A stretch of DNA of 64,000 nt from Lewinellaceae bacterium (GTDB lineage: Bacteria > Bacteroidota > Bacteroidia > Chitinophagales > Saprospiraceae), in contig JACJYD010000006.1 of the NCBI GenBank assembly GCA_020636275.1, positions 1 through 64,000 of the forward strand. The letters run 5' to 3'. Within the stretch, counting starts at the first letter, position 1; the number at the start of each line of letters is the position of its first letter. Under the pieces are notes generated by a model, which searched no databases, had not been told where the DNA came from, and saw only the letters and a program-made list of their open reading frames with translations. The position numbers and the translations under genes are program-made. Below are positions 53,914 through 62,509 of this stretch, piece after piece.

Positions 53914-53997
53914 TTTTAGAGAAGTTTGATTCTGGATGAAACACCTCGCGGTGTTCTTTTGAATATTTTTTCAGACGGGCGCCCGGCCCGAAATCTT

Positions 53998-54969
53998 TTA
54001 CAACAGGTAGAAGACCAGGAATACGAATACCCAGACCAGGTCCACGAAGTGCCAGTAGAGGCCCATCTTTTCCACCATTTCATAGCCGTTGCGGCGCTTC
54101 ACATACAACCCGCTCGCCACGTTGACGGCGATGATGGTCAGAAAGAGTACCCCGGAGAATACGTGGAAGCCGTGGAAGCCGGTTATGAAGAAGAACAGCG
54201 CACCGAATGCCCGCGGACCGAACTCCTCTTTTTTGATTTGACCACTCTCTGCCAAATAGGCCCCATGCTCGTAGAGATGGGTGCTGTGGTTGTAAGTGAT
54301 CAGGTAGTGGTTGCCTGCAGAGAACTCCTTCCCGGCCAGGCTGTGGCCATGGTGATCCGCTTTCACGAAAAAGCGGTTATCCGGAACATCGGCAGCATGC
54401 GGATGCAGGAAATAGGTAGCCGCAGCTCCGTGCGATTCGGTCTCCACTTTCTGGAAGCCGGCTTTCTCCAGCTCTTCGGCACTGAGGTATTTGCCGCCTT
54501 CGTCGAAATTGGAGAAGGGGTTGGTCGTTACGCTCATACCCTCTTTGCCGATCAGGTTGTTCCATTCCCAGGCCTGGCTGCTGAGGAAGGTCGCCCCGCC
54601 GATAATGGTCATCAATAACCAGAATACGGCGCCGCCTTTATTTTCCCGGTGTCCTTCCTGTACCGCGCGAACCATGGTAACCGAACTGACGATCAGGACG
54701 AAGGTCATGAAGGTTACGAAGATCAGGGGCGCGTTCTCCACCCCGAAAGGAGCCGTTTTGAATACGAAATCAGGCACCGGCCAGGTAGGCATGCTAAACC
54801 GGAGGGCCCCGTATGAGATCAGGAATCCTGCGAAGGTGAAGGCATCCGAAAGAAGGAAGTACCACATCATCAGCTTGCCGTAACTCGCTTTAAAAGGTGC
54901 TTTTCCGCCTTCCCACAGGTTACCGTCCTGGACGTCTGCGTTGTGCTCAAGTGCGGTGTCAGTAGCCAT
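53998..54969 (-). CDS. coxC: Cytochrome c oxidase subunit III, long form with inserted histidine-rich loop
   Basis: 323 residues. The subunit III helices are recognisable (WYFLLSDAFTFAGFLISYGA; GGAVFWLLMTIIGGATFLSS; FGALFFFITGFHGFHVFSGV; MGLYWHFVDLVWVFVFLVFY). Between helices four and five lies an insertion of about 95 residues (about 140-235) rich in His, Glu and Gly, such as HPHAADVPDN and KADHHGHSLAGKEF, probably facing the periplasm. The WHFVDLVW ending is diagnostic. This is the second of two adjacent subunit III genes; the preceding one is shorter. Confidence 0.95.
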   Translation of the reverse strand: MATDTALEHNADVQDGNLWEGGKAPFKASYGKLMMWYFLLSDAFTFAGFLISYGALRFSMPTWPVPDFVFKTAPFGVENAPLIFVTFMTFVLIVSSVTMVRAVQEGHRENKGGAVFWLLMTIIGGATFLSSQAWEWNNLIGKEGMSVTTNPFSNFDEGGKYLSAEELEKAGFQKVETESHGAAATYFLHPHAADVPDNRFFVKADHHGHSLAGKEFSAGNHYLITYNHSTHLYEHGAYLAESGQIKKEEFGPRAFGALFFFITGFHGFHVFSGVLFLTIIAVNVASGLYVKRRNGYEMVEKMGLYWHFVDLVWVFVFLVFYLL

Positions 54970-55011
54970 TCGTGACTAGTTTAATAGATATAAAAAGTTA
55001 ACAATTTTTCT

Positions 55012-55605
55012 TTACCCGGCTGAAACGACAAAAAAGCCCAATAAATACAGCCAGAGGAATCCGACAAAATGCCAGTAGATCAAAACCAGCTCGAACCGGA
55101 GGGTCCGGCGGGCCGTCGCCTTTACCGGCAGCATAAATGCATGGATCAGGGCCATGAGCATGGCGGCAATACCACCCAGCACATGGGCTGCATGAACCCC
55201 GGAGATCAGGTAGATGAACGACCCGGATGGGTTGCCGTCCAACATGACTCCGATCCCGGCCATTGCTTGCCAGGCTTTGAACTGGAAGACCAAAAAAGTG
55301 ATCCCCAGCAAAAAAGCCAGGGTCAGCAGGCCGCGATAGGCCTCCTTTTTACCCCGCTTGAAGCTCCAATACGAGCCCTGCAGGACAAGGCTGCTCAGGA
55401 GGATCACGCCGGTATTTACAAAGAACAGGTCGGGCAGGCGAAACTCCAGCCAGTTGCCGGCAGCCTGCCGAACGATATAGGCGCTTGTAAAGGCCGTAAA
55501 GAGCATGATAATGCTGCCGCAAGCCACATACAAGGCAAACTTGTGCGGATGGATCCTGTTCCGTCCGGCCTGCATCGTCCCGTCTGTTGTCGCCGCTACA
55601 TTCAT
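55012..55605 (-). CDS. Cytochrome c oxidase subunit III, short form
   Basis: 197 residues with five membrane helices: LYVACGSIIMLFTAFTSAYI, FFVNTGVILLSSLVLQGSYW, LLTLAFLLGITFLVFQF, LISGVHAAHVLGGIAAMLMA and LVLIYWHFVGFLWLYLLGFF. The YWHFVGFLWLYL ending is the subunit III signature. Tandem short and long subunit III genes are typical of Bacteroidota caa3 clusters, and both may be in the complex. It follows ctaB by about 50 nt on the same strand. Confidence 0.95.
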   Translation of the reverse strand: MNVAATTDGTMQAGRNRIHPHKFALYVACGSIIMLFTAFTSAYIVRQAAGNWLEFRLPDLFFVNTGVILLSSLVLQGSYWSFKRGKKEAYRGLLTLAFLLGITFLVFQFKAWQAMAGIGVMLDGNPSGSFIYLISGVHAAHVLGGIAAMLMALIHAFMLPVKATARRTLRFELVLIYWHFVGFLWLYLLGFFVVSAG

Positions 55606-55653
55606 TTAAAAATGTTTATCCCGCCACGGGGGCGGTGAAAAATTTGATATCGA

Positions 55654-56589
55654 TCAAAGGAGGATATCCAGATAATATACCACCAACACAATGGGGAGGT
55701 ATAGCAAAGAACCAAACATCAATTGCAGGGCCGCTTTACGGTCCTGCTTCCGGTAGAGGTTCCACCCCAGGGCTGAATAGGCCAGGCTCAAAATAGCCAC
55801 AAAGATCGCCGGGTTCCAGCTCGTCACGCCCATCCAGGGCAGGGTAAAACCGAGCGGGATCAGCAGCAGCGCGTACACAGCCGCATAGATCCCCGTACGC
55901 GGATCGCGTTCGCCGTCGCGTTCGGGCAGCATTTTGTAACCCGCCAGCTTGTAATCGTCGTACCCCAGCCAACCGATCGACCAGAAGTGGGGAAACTGCC
56001 AGGCAAACTGGATCGCAAACAAGACGAAAGCCAGCTGGGTCAGCTCGCCTTCGGCGGCCACACAACCGATCAGCATCGGCAACGCGCCGGGCACCGCACC
56101 CACGGGAATGGCCATCGTGGAATACCGCTTCAGGGGCGTATACAGAAAAGCGTACGCCACCAGCGAAAGCATCCCAAAGAAGGCCGCCCACACATTGAAC
56201 AAGGCCAGCAACATGATGCCGGTCATGGCCATTAAACCGGCCGCCAGAACCGCCTCCGAAACCGCCATGCGTCCCGCCGCGAGCGGACGGTCGGCCGTGC
56301 GTTTCATCAGCTTGTCGTAGTCTTTCTCCAATACCTGGTTAAGCGCATTGGCAGCTCCCGTTACAAAGAAACCGCCCATGGCCAGGATCAGCACAGCCGT
56401 CGGGTTCACGCCGTCCTTTGAGGCGATGAAAAAGGCCATCAGGGCCGAAAAAACGACTGTCAATGTCAATCTGAACTTGACCAGCAGCTTGTAGTCCGTC
56501 ACTTTCTGACTCACCCAGGAAATACTGCCGGCCACTACCCTCGTTCTCGCCACAAAAAATGTATTATGCAGTGCGATTGATCGCACCAC
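55654..56589 (-). CDS. ctaB: Protohaem IX farnesyltransferase (haem O synthase)
   Basis: Up to 311 residues. There is no ATG near the 5' end; the frame opens with tandem GTG codons at 56589/56586, so the start is a GTG or lies further in. The UbiA prenyltransferase motif NALNQVLEKDYDKLMKRTAD is intact with its aspartates, and the second motif (GYDDYKLAGYKMLPERDGE) is present. About nine membrane helices. The enzyme adds a farnesyl chain to protohaem to make haem O, the precursor of the oxidase haem. Its place directly after coxA is the usual arrangement. Confidence 0.95.
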   Translation of the reverse strand: MVRSIALHNTFFVARTRVVAGSISWVSQKVTDYKLLVKFRLTLTVVFSALMAFFIASKDGVNPTAVLILAMGGFFVTGAANALNQVLEKDYDKLMKRTADRPLAAGRMAVSEAVLAAGLMAMTGIMLLALFNVWAAFFGMLSLVAYAFLYTPLKRYSTMAIPVGAVPGALPMLIGCVAAEGELTQLAFVLFAIQFAWQFPHFWSIGWLGYDDYKLAGYKMLPERDGERDPRTGIYAAVYALLLIPLGFTLPWMGVTSWNPAIFVAILSLAYSALGWNLYRKQDRKAALQLMFGSLLYLPIVLVVYYLDILL

Positions 56590-56598
56590 TGATTATTA

Positions 56599-58467
56599 TT
56601 AATGCCCCTGATCGTGCTCCCCTTCGGCGAGCGGAATGATCTGGGAAATATTCTCCTCTCCGGCTTTGGCGTAATCGTAGGCCCAGCGCTGTACCGTGGG
56701 GATCTTGCCCGGCCAGTTGCCGTGCGGCACGTCGACCGGCGTGGTCCATTCCAGCGTGTTGGCGCCGTAGGGATTGCGCGTGGTCATCTTCCTGCCGAAC
56801 CAGATGGAGCGGAAGAAGTTGACAATGAATACGACCTGTACCGCAAAGACCAGGACCGCCGCAATGGTGATGAACTGGTTCATCGCCGAGAAATGCGAAA
56901 AGGTGTCGAAATTGTCGAAGCGGTAATAGCGGCGCGGCACCCCGGCCATACCCAGATAGTGCATGGGCCAGAAGATCGCGTAAGCGCCGATCAGCGTACC
57001 CCAGAAATGGATCTTGCCCAGCGTCTCGTTCATGAAACGGCCGAACATCTTGGGGAACCAGTGATACACCCCGGCAAACATCCCGAAGAATGCAGCTACC
57101 CCCATCACGATGTGGAAGTGGGCCACGACAAAGTACGTATCGTGCATCTGAATGTCGATGGCCGAGTTGCCCAGGAAGATACCGGTCAGACCGCCGGAGA
57201 TGAACATCGACACAAAACCGACCCCGAACAGGGCCGCCGAGGTGTAGCGAATATTACCTCCGTAGATCGTCGTGATCCAGTTGAACACCTTCACGGCCGA
57301 TGGCACGGCAATGATGAGGGTGAAGACCACGAAGAAGTTGGAAATGAACGGATTCACCCCCGACATGAACATGTGGTGCGCCCACACGATGAAAGAGAGG
57401 AAACCGATGGCGAGAATGGAATACACCATCGCCTTATAACCGAAGATAGGCTTGCGGGAGTGTACCGAAAGGACTTCCGACACGATACCCATCGCCGGCA
57501 GAATAATGATATACACTTCGGGGTGACCCAGGAACCAGAACAGGTGCTGGTACAGGATCGGGCTACCGCCCACATAATCGAGCGCTTGTCCGCCGATGAA
57601 GATCTCGTTGAGGAAGAAGCTCGTGCCCAGGGTGCGGTCGAAAATGAGCAGGAAGAAACCGGAAACCAGCACCGGGAAGGACAACAGACCCAGGACCGCC
57701 GTTACGAAGAAGGCCCAGATCGGCAGCGGCAGCCGCCACATATTCATCCCTTTGGTACGCAGGTTCAATATGGTGGTGATGTAGTTGATACCCCCGAGGA
57801 GCACCGACACCACGAAGAATGTCAGGGAGATCAGCCACAGGGTCATCCCCCCGGCTGAGCCGGACGAGGCCTGGGGCAAGGCCGATAGCGGTGGATAGGC
57901 TGTCCATCCTCCCGCGAAGGGCCCAGTGTTGAGGAACAGGGAGAAGAACATGACCACGCCGGCCAGGAAAAAGAACCAGTACGAAAGCATGTTCAGGAAA
58001 GGCGAGGCCATATCGCGCGCGCCTACCATCAACGGAATGAGCAGGTTGCTGAAGGTGCCGCTCAGACCGGCCGTCAACACGAAAAAGACGATGATGGTCC
58101 CGTGCATGGTCACCAATGCATAGTAGAACTCCGGCGCCAGCGTGCCGACACCGGTTTCGGCATTGATCGTGATCCATTTGCCCAAAAGGGGTCTGAGCCA
58201 GGCCAGGCTTTCTTCCGGAAAGCCCAACTGAAGGCGGAACACCAGGGACATCAAACCTCCGATAACAGCCCAGAACATCCCCGTAATGAGGAATTGCCTT
58301 GCGATCATCTTGTGATCCTGGCTGAAGATGTAGGTCGTGAAGAAGTTCGACTGGTACTTGTCTCCTTCGTGGTGCTCGTGGAAATGGTCGTCGTAACCGT
58401 ATTCCTCGATGAGCAGGTCTACATCATGCGGAGCAGGGGCTGTAGATTTATTTGCAGCGGTTGCCAT
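56599..58467 (-). CDS. coxA: Cytochrome c oxidase subunit I
   Basis: 622 residues, 12 or more helices. Metal ligands are in place: the low-spin haem histidine in ALVTMHGTIIVFF, the CuB/Tyr motif FWFLGHPEVYIIILPAMG, the HH pair in IVWAHHMFMSGVNP, and the haem ligands in TYFVVAHFHIVMG. The cross-linked tyrosine of GHPEVY marks an A-type haem-copper oxidase with a K pathway. An N-terminal acidic, histidine-rich extension (DDHFHEHHEGDKYQ) precedes the first helix. It reduces O2 to water and pumps protons in the inner membrane. It lies between coxB and ctaB on the minus strand. Confidence 0.98.
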   Translation of the reverse strand: MATAANKSTAPAPHDVDLLIEEYGYDDHFHEHHEGDKYQSNFFTTYIFSQDHKMIARQFLITGMFWAVIGGLMSLVFRLQLGFPEESLAWLRPLLGKWITINAETGVGTLAPEFYYALVTMHGTIIVFFVLTAGLSGTFSNLLIPLMVGARDMASPFLNMLSYWFFFLAGVVMFFSLFLNTGPFAGGWTAYPPLSALPQASSGSAGGMTLWLISLTFFVVSVLLGGINYITTILNLRTKGMNMWRLPLPIWAFFVTAVLGLLSFPVLVSGFFLLIFDRTLGTSFFLNEIFIGGQALDYVGGSPILYQHLFWFLGHPEVYIIILPAMGIVSEVLSVHSRKPIFGYKAMVYSILAIGFLSFIVWAHHMFMSGVNPFISNFFVVFTLIIAVPSAVKVFNWITTIYGGNIRYTSAALFGVGFVSMFISGGLTGIFLGNSAIDIQMHDTYFVVAHFHIVMGVAAFFGMFAGVYHWFPKMFGRFMNETLGKIHFWGTLIGAYAIFWPMHYLGMAGVPRRYYRFDNFDTFSHFSAMNQFITIAAVLVFAVQVVFIVNFFRSIWFGRKMTTRNPYGANTLEWTTPVDVPHGNWPGKIPTVQRWAYDYAKAGEENISQIIPLAEGEHDQGH

Positions 58468-58532
58468 AGTACCTCTATTTTTCTAATAATATCCCGATCG
58501 GGAAATGATAAACAATTTTTAAAAGCGCCAGT

Positions 58533-59663
58533 TTATTGCACAGATCCTTCAGCAGGTGCCGGTGCAGGTTCCACGTTTTCGCCCGGAAGCGGGATGCCGT
58601 TGAAGGGATCCTCTTCCGTATTGCGGATCGAAGTTGCGTAATACGACTGCTGTTGGGCCAGCCATGCCTGGAATTCTTCTTCCGACACGATCCGGACGAC
58701 CCTTCTCATGCTGTAGTGACCCTTGCCGCACAATTCGGCACAGGCCAGTTCGAAGTTGAACGTCTTCCACAGCGGTTCGCTGTTCGGATCAGCCGGATCG
58801 GTTGGCGCCTGGTATTCTTTGTACTTGCTCAACTCCCGGCGGTATTCTTCCGTCGTTTGGGAGGGCGTGAACACGAAATACGTAGGCATGCCCGGTACGG
58901 CGTCCATCTTCAGGCGGAAATGCGGCAGGAAGAAGTTGTGCAATACGTCGCGGGAAGTGATGCGAACCCGCACTTTTTTGCCGACCGGCAGCACCAGTTC
59001 GGAAGGATGGATATCGTCCCAGTTCTTCTCGTCGGTCCAATCCTGCCCGAGCGGGTTGACGGCATTGATCAGCTTGTAGTTGCGGGCGCCCAGTTTGCCA
59101 TCCGGTCCGGGATAGCGCAGGTGCCAGGCAAATTGATACCCGGTGGCTTCCACCTCCATGTATTCTTCGCCATCATTGATGTCGGCCATCACCTCGTTCC
59201 AGGCATCCAGACCGCTGATCACCAGGAAGGTCATCACGATGGCCGGCACGACGGTCCAAACCACTTCCAGTCGGTTGTCGTGGGCGAAGTACAACGCCTT
59301 CCGGCCCTTTTCTCCGCTGTATTTCCATGCGAAATAGAAGAGCAGGATCTGGGTAATGACGAATACAATGCCGGTGAAGAACAGGGTGAGATTGAACAGG
59401 CTGTCCAAACGGCTGCCATGTACCGAAGCGGCATGGTGGGGGCCGTAGCCCAGCATCCAGTTCTTGTAATAAATGGCGGAGCCGATGCAAAAGACGAGAA
59501 AGCCCACCAAAAAGAGAAGGAAGCCCGTTCCGGAGCGCTTGTTACTGATCTGCTCCATTTCTTCCTCTCCCCGCAGTTTGGTGGCCAGTTCAGTAACTTT
59601 TCCGATCTGAACCACCACAACGATAATCAACAGGAGACAAGCAATAGCCAAAAGAGTTGTCAT
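58533..59663 (-). CDS. coxB: Cytochrome c oxidase subunit II (CuA)
   Basis: 376 residues. An extra N-terminal hydrophobic segment (1-20) precedes two canonical membrane helices (about 47-68 and 92-115). The periplasmic CuA domain has the full ligand set: H in DVLHNFFLPHF, then CAELCGKGHYSM (two Cys, His, Met). EATGYQFAWHLRYPG is the conserved aromatic electron-entry segment. There is no cytochrome c domain after CuA, unlike many caa3 enzymes, so electrons must come from a separate cytochrome c such as the one in the Act complex. Acidic, proline-rich C-terminal tail. Confidence 0.97.
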   Translation of the reverse strand: MTTLLAIACLLLIIVVVVQIGKVTELATKLRGEEEMEQISNKRSGTGFLLFLVGFLVFCIGSAIYYKNWMLGYGPHHAASVHGSRLDSLFNLTLFFTGIVFVITQILLFYFAWKYSGEKGRKALYFAHDNRLEVVWTVVPAIVMTFLVISGLDAWNEVMADINDGEEYMEVEATGYQFAWHLRYPGPDGKLGARNYKLINAVNPLGQDWTDEKNWDDIHPSELVLPVGKKVRVRITSRDVLHNFFLPHFRLKMDAVPGMPTYFVFTPSQTTEEYRRELSKYKEYQAPTDPADPNSEPLWKTFNFELACAELCGKGHYSMRRVVRIVSEEEFQAWLAQQQSYYATSIRNTEEDPFNGIPLPGENVEPAPAPAEGSVQ

Positions 59664-59730
59664 GGATTTTCTGCTATTTAATTCCGGGTTTTATCCCGCT
59701 AAAAATTTTCACTAATAAGTTCAATCCGGT

Positions 59731-61002
59731 TTATACGTGGTGATGTGCACTCTCCGCCATGTAAGGATCGTTTACGGGCTCGAGCGACACTTTTTCCAAC
59801 CGGGCAAAGACCATATAGACAAAGAAAGCGGCAAAACCCAGCATCGTGCCCAGTTCCAGCAATCCGGGGATCGTAAAGCCCATGAGGAACGCGCCGTGGT
59901 CGCCATGTCCTCCGGCCCCGGCGATGTGCTCGCCGCCGTGTGCGCCGGCCGCGTGGATAGCGGTATCCAGGGCGCCGGGCTTGATCATCTGGAAGAAATC
60001 GAGCCAGTGGCCGAGGATTACGAGGATACTGACAAGCACCAGGGTCCCGTATTTGCGTTTGGTATCGTTGCGCATCAGGATGAAGAAAGGCAGTACGAAG
60101 TTCAGGATCAGGTTGCCGTAGAACAGCACCGGATAATCGTGCATCCGCGTTTGGAAATAGGACGTTTCTTCACCTACGTTGGCATACCAGATCAGCATGT
60201 ACTGGGAGAACCAGAGGTAGGTCCAGAAGATGCTGATGGCGAAGACGTATTTGCCCAGGTCGTGGAGGTGGTCCTCCTTAACGCTCTCGTAATAACCTTT
60301 CGATTTGAGGTAGATCAGGAACAGGATCACCATGGCCGTACCGGCGACAAACCAGCTCGCACCGGTGTACCAGGCGTAGAGGGTGCTGTACCAGTGTGCA
60401 TCGATCGACATCATCCACTGCCAGATAACCGCGGCGCTGGAGAAACCGGCGATAGGCAAAAAGGCAGCCGCCCATCTGCGCATCGTGCGGTGGTGTGCAA
60501 AATCCACGCCCCCGTTCTGATCTTCGGCCAGCGACAGGCTGCGCAGGCGCATGGCGAAATAGATCCAGATGCCGACAATGGCCAGGGTTCCGATGGTGTA
60601 CCAGCCCTTGTTCAGGAAGCCGGATTTGCCCTGCAGCACAGCGTCTTTCGCCACTTCTTCGGTGTCGGCCCAGTGATAGAGCTCATGCCACCCGGCCCAG
60701 AGCCCGGCGATCACGACCAGCAACAGGATCAGGCCCGGAACCATGAACATTGACATGGACTCCAGTACCCGCTTGAATTGCGTGTACCAGCCGGCCCACG
60801 ACGTAATGAAAGCCGCATAGATAAAGAGCGAAATAAACCCAATACCGGTAAAAAAGACGGTATTGTGGAGGAAGTTCGTCCAAAAACGCACATGGAACGG
60901 CTGGCTATCCAAAAAGAACGCCAGCAGCAGGCAGAGGAGCCCCAGGCCCATGAAGCCGAACAGAACTGTTTTTTGCTTTGATTCGAACGTAAATTGGTTC
61001 AT
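59731..61002 (-). CDS. actF: Alternative complex III membrane subunit ActF
   Basis: 423 residues, ten or so membrane helices. FHVRFWTNFLHNTVFFTGIG, FKRVLESMSMFMVPGLILLL, RRWAAAFLPIAGFSSAAVIW and YWFSQYMLIW-like WFSQYMLIWYANVGEETSYF are the hallmarks of the quinol:cytochrome c oxidoreductase ActF subunit. A histidine-rich insertion (HAAGAHGGEHIAGAGGHGDHG) precedes the last helix. ActF is a half-length relative of the NrfD-like quinol subunits and interfaces with the oxidase. It follows actE on the minus strand, and coxB follows it. Confidence 0.94.
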   Translation of the reverse strand: MNQFTFESKQKTVLFGFMGLGLLCLLLAFFLDSQPFHVRFWTNFLHNTVFFTGIGFISLFIYAAFITSWAGWYTQFKRVLESMSMFMVPGLILLLVVIAGLWAGWHELYHWADTEEVAKDAVLQGKSGFLNKGWYTIGTLAIVGIWIYFAMRLRSLSLAEDQNGGVDFAHHRTMRRWAAAFLPIAGFSSAAVIWQWMMSIDAHWYSTLYAWYTGASWFVAGTAMVILFLIYLKSKGYYESVKEDHLHDLGKYVFAISIFWTYLWFSQYMLIWYANVGEETSYFQTRMHDYPVLFYGNLILNFVLPFFILMRNDTKRKYGTLVLVSILVILGHWLDFFQMIKPGALDTAIHAAGAHGGEHIAGAGGHGDHGAFLMGFTIPGLLELGTMLGFAAFFVYMVFARLEKVSLEPVNDPYMAESAHHHV

Positions 61003-61083
61003 TGTATTCCGCCGTTTTATGGTTCGGATAACGGATTTAATAGTTATAAATACTTCCCACGGCTCGCCGTCGCAGCAAGTATT

Positions 61084-61914
61084 TTAATTCATGGGTTCTT
61101 CCGGCGCCAAAGATGCGCCCGGCACGCCATAGGCCGGGTTGAGCGTATTGGCGGTTTCACTGTATTCCAGCCCTCTGACCTTGGCTTGCAGTGACCGGAT
61201 GTAGTGGATGACTTCCCAACGTTCTTCGAAGGAAAGTTTGTCGGCGTAGCTGCCCATCATATTCCTTCCGTACATAATGGCGTGGTAGTAACGTCCATTC
61301 GAGGAATCGATAAAGGCGTCGAGCATGAAGTTGGCCGGAGCAGCCGGGTACTTACCGCCCGCGTCGCCGGTTGCCGGATTGGGATCGCGCACGAGGTAGC
61401 CGGCGCCGTCGCCCTTATCCCCGTGGCAAATTCCACAGTAAAAGGTGTAGAGCTCCTGCCCTTTCACCAGCCCCGCGGCAGTGATGGGGAAAGGATTGGC
61501 GATGATCTCGGCAGTGGCGCGAATCCGCTCCTCTTCCGTATCGGCGTAGTAGTAGGGCACGTGGCCGTTGGCCGGCGTATACTGGGAGCCGGGGGCCTGG
61601 CCCGTCAGCATCGCCATGGCGGCCTGCTGCTCTTGCGGGTTATGGGCAAAGGAGTAACCGGCATACCCACGGGGTACCGTACCAGCCACCGGGTTCCTGG
61701 GGTTCATCAGGTCCAGCCGCGTAAAGACGCTGGCGCTATCCCAGGTGTTGAGCGAATAGGAGTAGTATACGTTAGCCTCATAGGCCGTAGAGTAGACCAT
61801 ATCCGGCATGTACTCGCTACCGGTGGAATTGCCGCCGGGCTGTTGGCAGGACAGCGAGATCAGGATGAGGCTGACTGCTATGAAGACGAAAAGTGTATGT
61901 CGCATCGTTGCCAT
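61084..61914 (-). CDS. actE: Alternative complex III cytochrome c subunit ActE
   Basis: 276 residues (ATG at 61914; MRHTLF at 61905 also possible). Lipoprotein signal ending ILISLSC, with the lipidated cysteine near position 23. One haem c motif, CGICH in TFYCGICHGDKGDGAG, with the axial methionine most likely in MYGRNMMGSYADKLS. EYMPDMVYSTAYEAN and VPRGYAGYSF are conserved in ActE. This is the mono-haem cytochrome that passes electrons from the Act core to the next carrier. Adjacent to actD upstream and actF downstream. Confidence 0.95.
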   Translation of the reverse strand: MATMRHTLFVFIAVSLILISLSCQQPGGNSTGSEYMPDMVYSTAYEANVYYSYSLNTWDSASVFTRLDLMNPRNPVAGTVPRGYAGYSFAHNPQEQQAAMAMLTGQAPGSQYTPANGHVPYYYADTEEERIRATAEIIANPFPITAAGLVKGQELYTFYCGICHGDKGDGAGYLVRDPNPATGDAGGKYPAAPANFMLDAFIDSSNGRYYHAIMYGRNMMGSYADKLSFEERWEVIHYIRSLQAKVRGLEYSETANTLNPAYGVPGASLAPEEPMN

Positions 61915-61924
61915 TGAATGAATT

Positions 61925-62455
61925 TTAAATCACTTTAGTATTGACTTCGGAAGCCCCTGTTTCTTGCAGGAAGGACTTCAGCCGGTCGATCTCCGCCTTG
62001 GATTGCCCGTTGGTTTGGAAAGCAATGCAAAACTTGTCGTCCGTAATGCGGTCGTCCAGTGTCGGGTTCTTCACACCTGGCCACATGCCGCAGATCGTGA
62101 AGAAGGTCACCGTCATGCCGATGGAGGCAAACAAGACCGTCAGCTCGAAGGTGATCGGAATGAAAGCGGGTACCGACCAGTACGGTTTACCACCGAATAT
62201 GATCGGCCAGTCGCGGGTGAAGACCCAGGTCATGAAACCGAAGGCAAACAGGGTGCCGATCGCTCCGTAAATGAAGCCGGCGATGTGCAGACGGGATTCT
62301 TCCAAACCCAGGGCCGGATCCAAACCGTGCACGGGGAAGGGGCTGTAGACGTCCATGATCTCCAGATGATCGCCTTTGGCCTTTTTCACCGCATCCAGCA
62401 ATACCTCCTCGTCATCGTACAACCCGAACAGTACCTCTTTTTGAGCAGTATCCAT
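61925..62455 (-). CDS. actD: Alternative complex III subunit ActD (DUF3341)
   Basis: 176 residues. DAVKKAKGDHLEIMDVYSPF then PVHGLDPALG is the DUF3341 signature. Two membrane helices (about 57-80 and 98-122) follow, then a soluble tail (LDDRITDDKFCIAFQTN). ActD is a membrane subunit of the Act complex without cofactors. Length and place between actC and actE are as in characterised Act operons. Confidence 0.95.
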   Translation of the reverse strand: MDTAQKEVLFGLYDDEEVLLDAVKKAKGDHLEIMDVYSPFPVHGLDPALGLEESRLHIAGFIYGAIGTLFAFGFMTWVFTRDWPIIFGGKPYWSVPAFIPITFELTVLFASIGMTVTFFTICGMWPGVKNPTLDDRITDDKFCIAFQTNGQSKAEIDRLKSFLQETGASEVNTKVI

Positions 62456-62509
62456 TGCGAAAGCTATTTTTATTTTTTCACAGGGCGAGCCCCGTATAAT
62501 TCTTTTTAA

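Noticed and set aside
56602..57858. Long plus-strand frames antisense to the oxidase and Act genes
   Set aside because: They mirror well-supported respiratory genes and have no recognisable domain.
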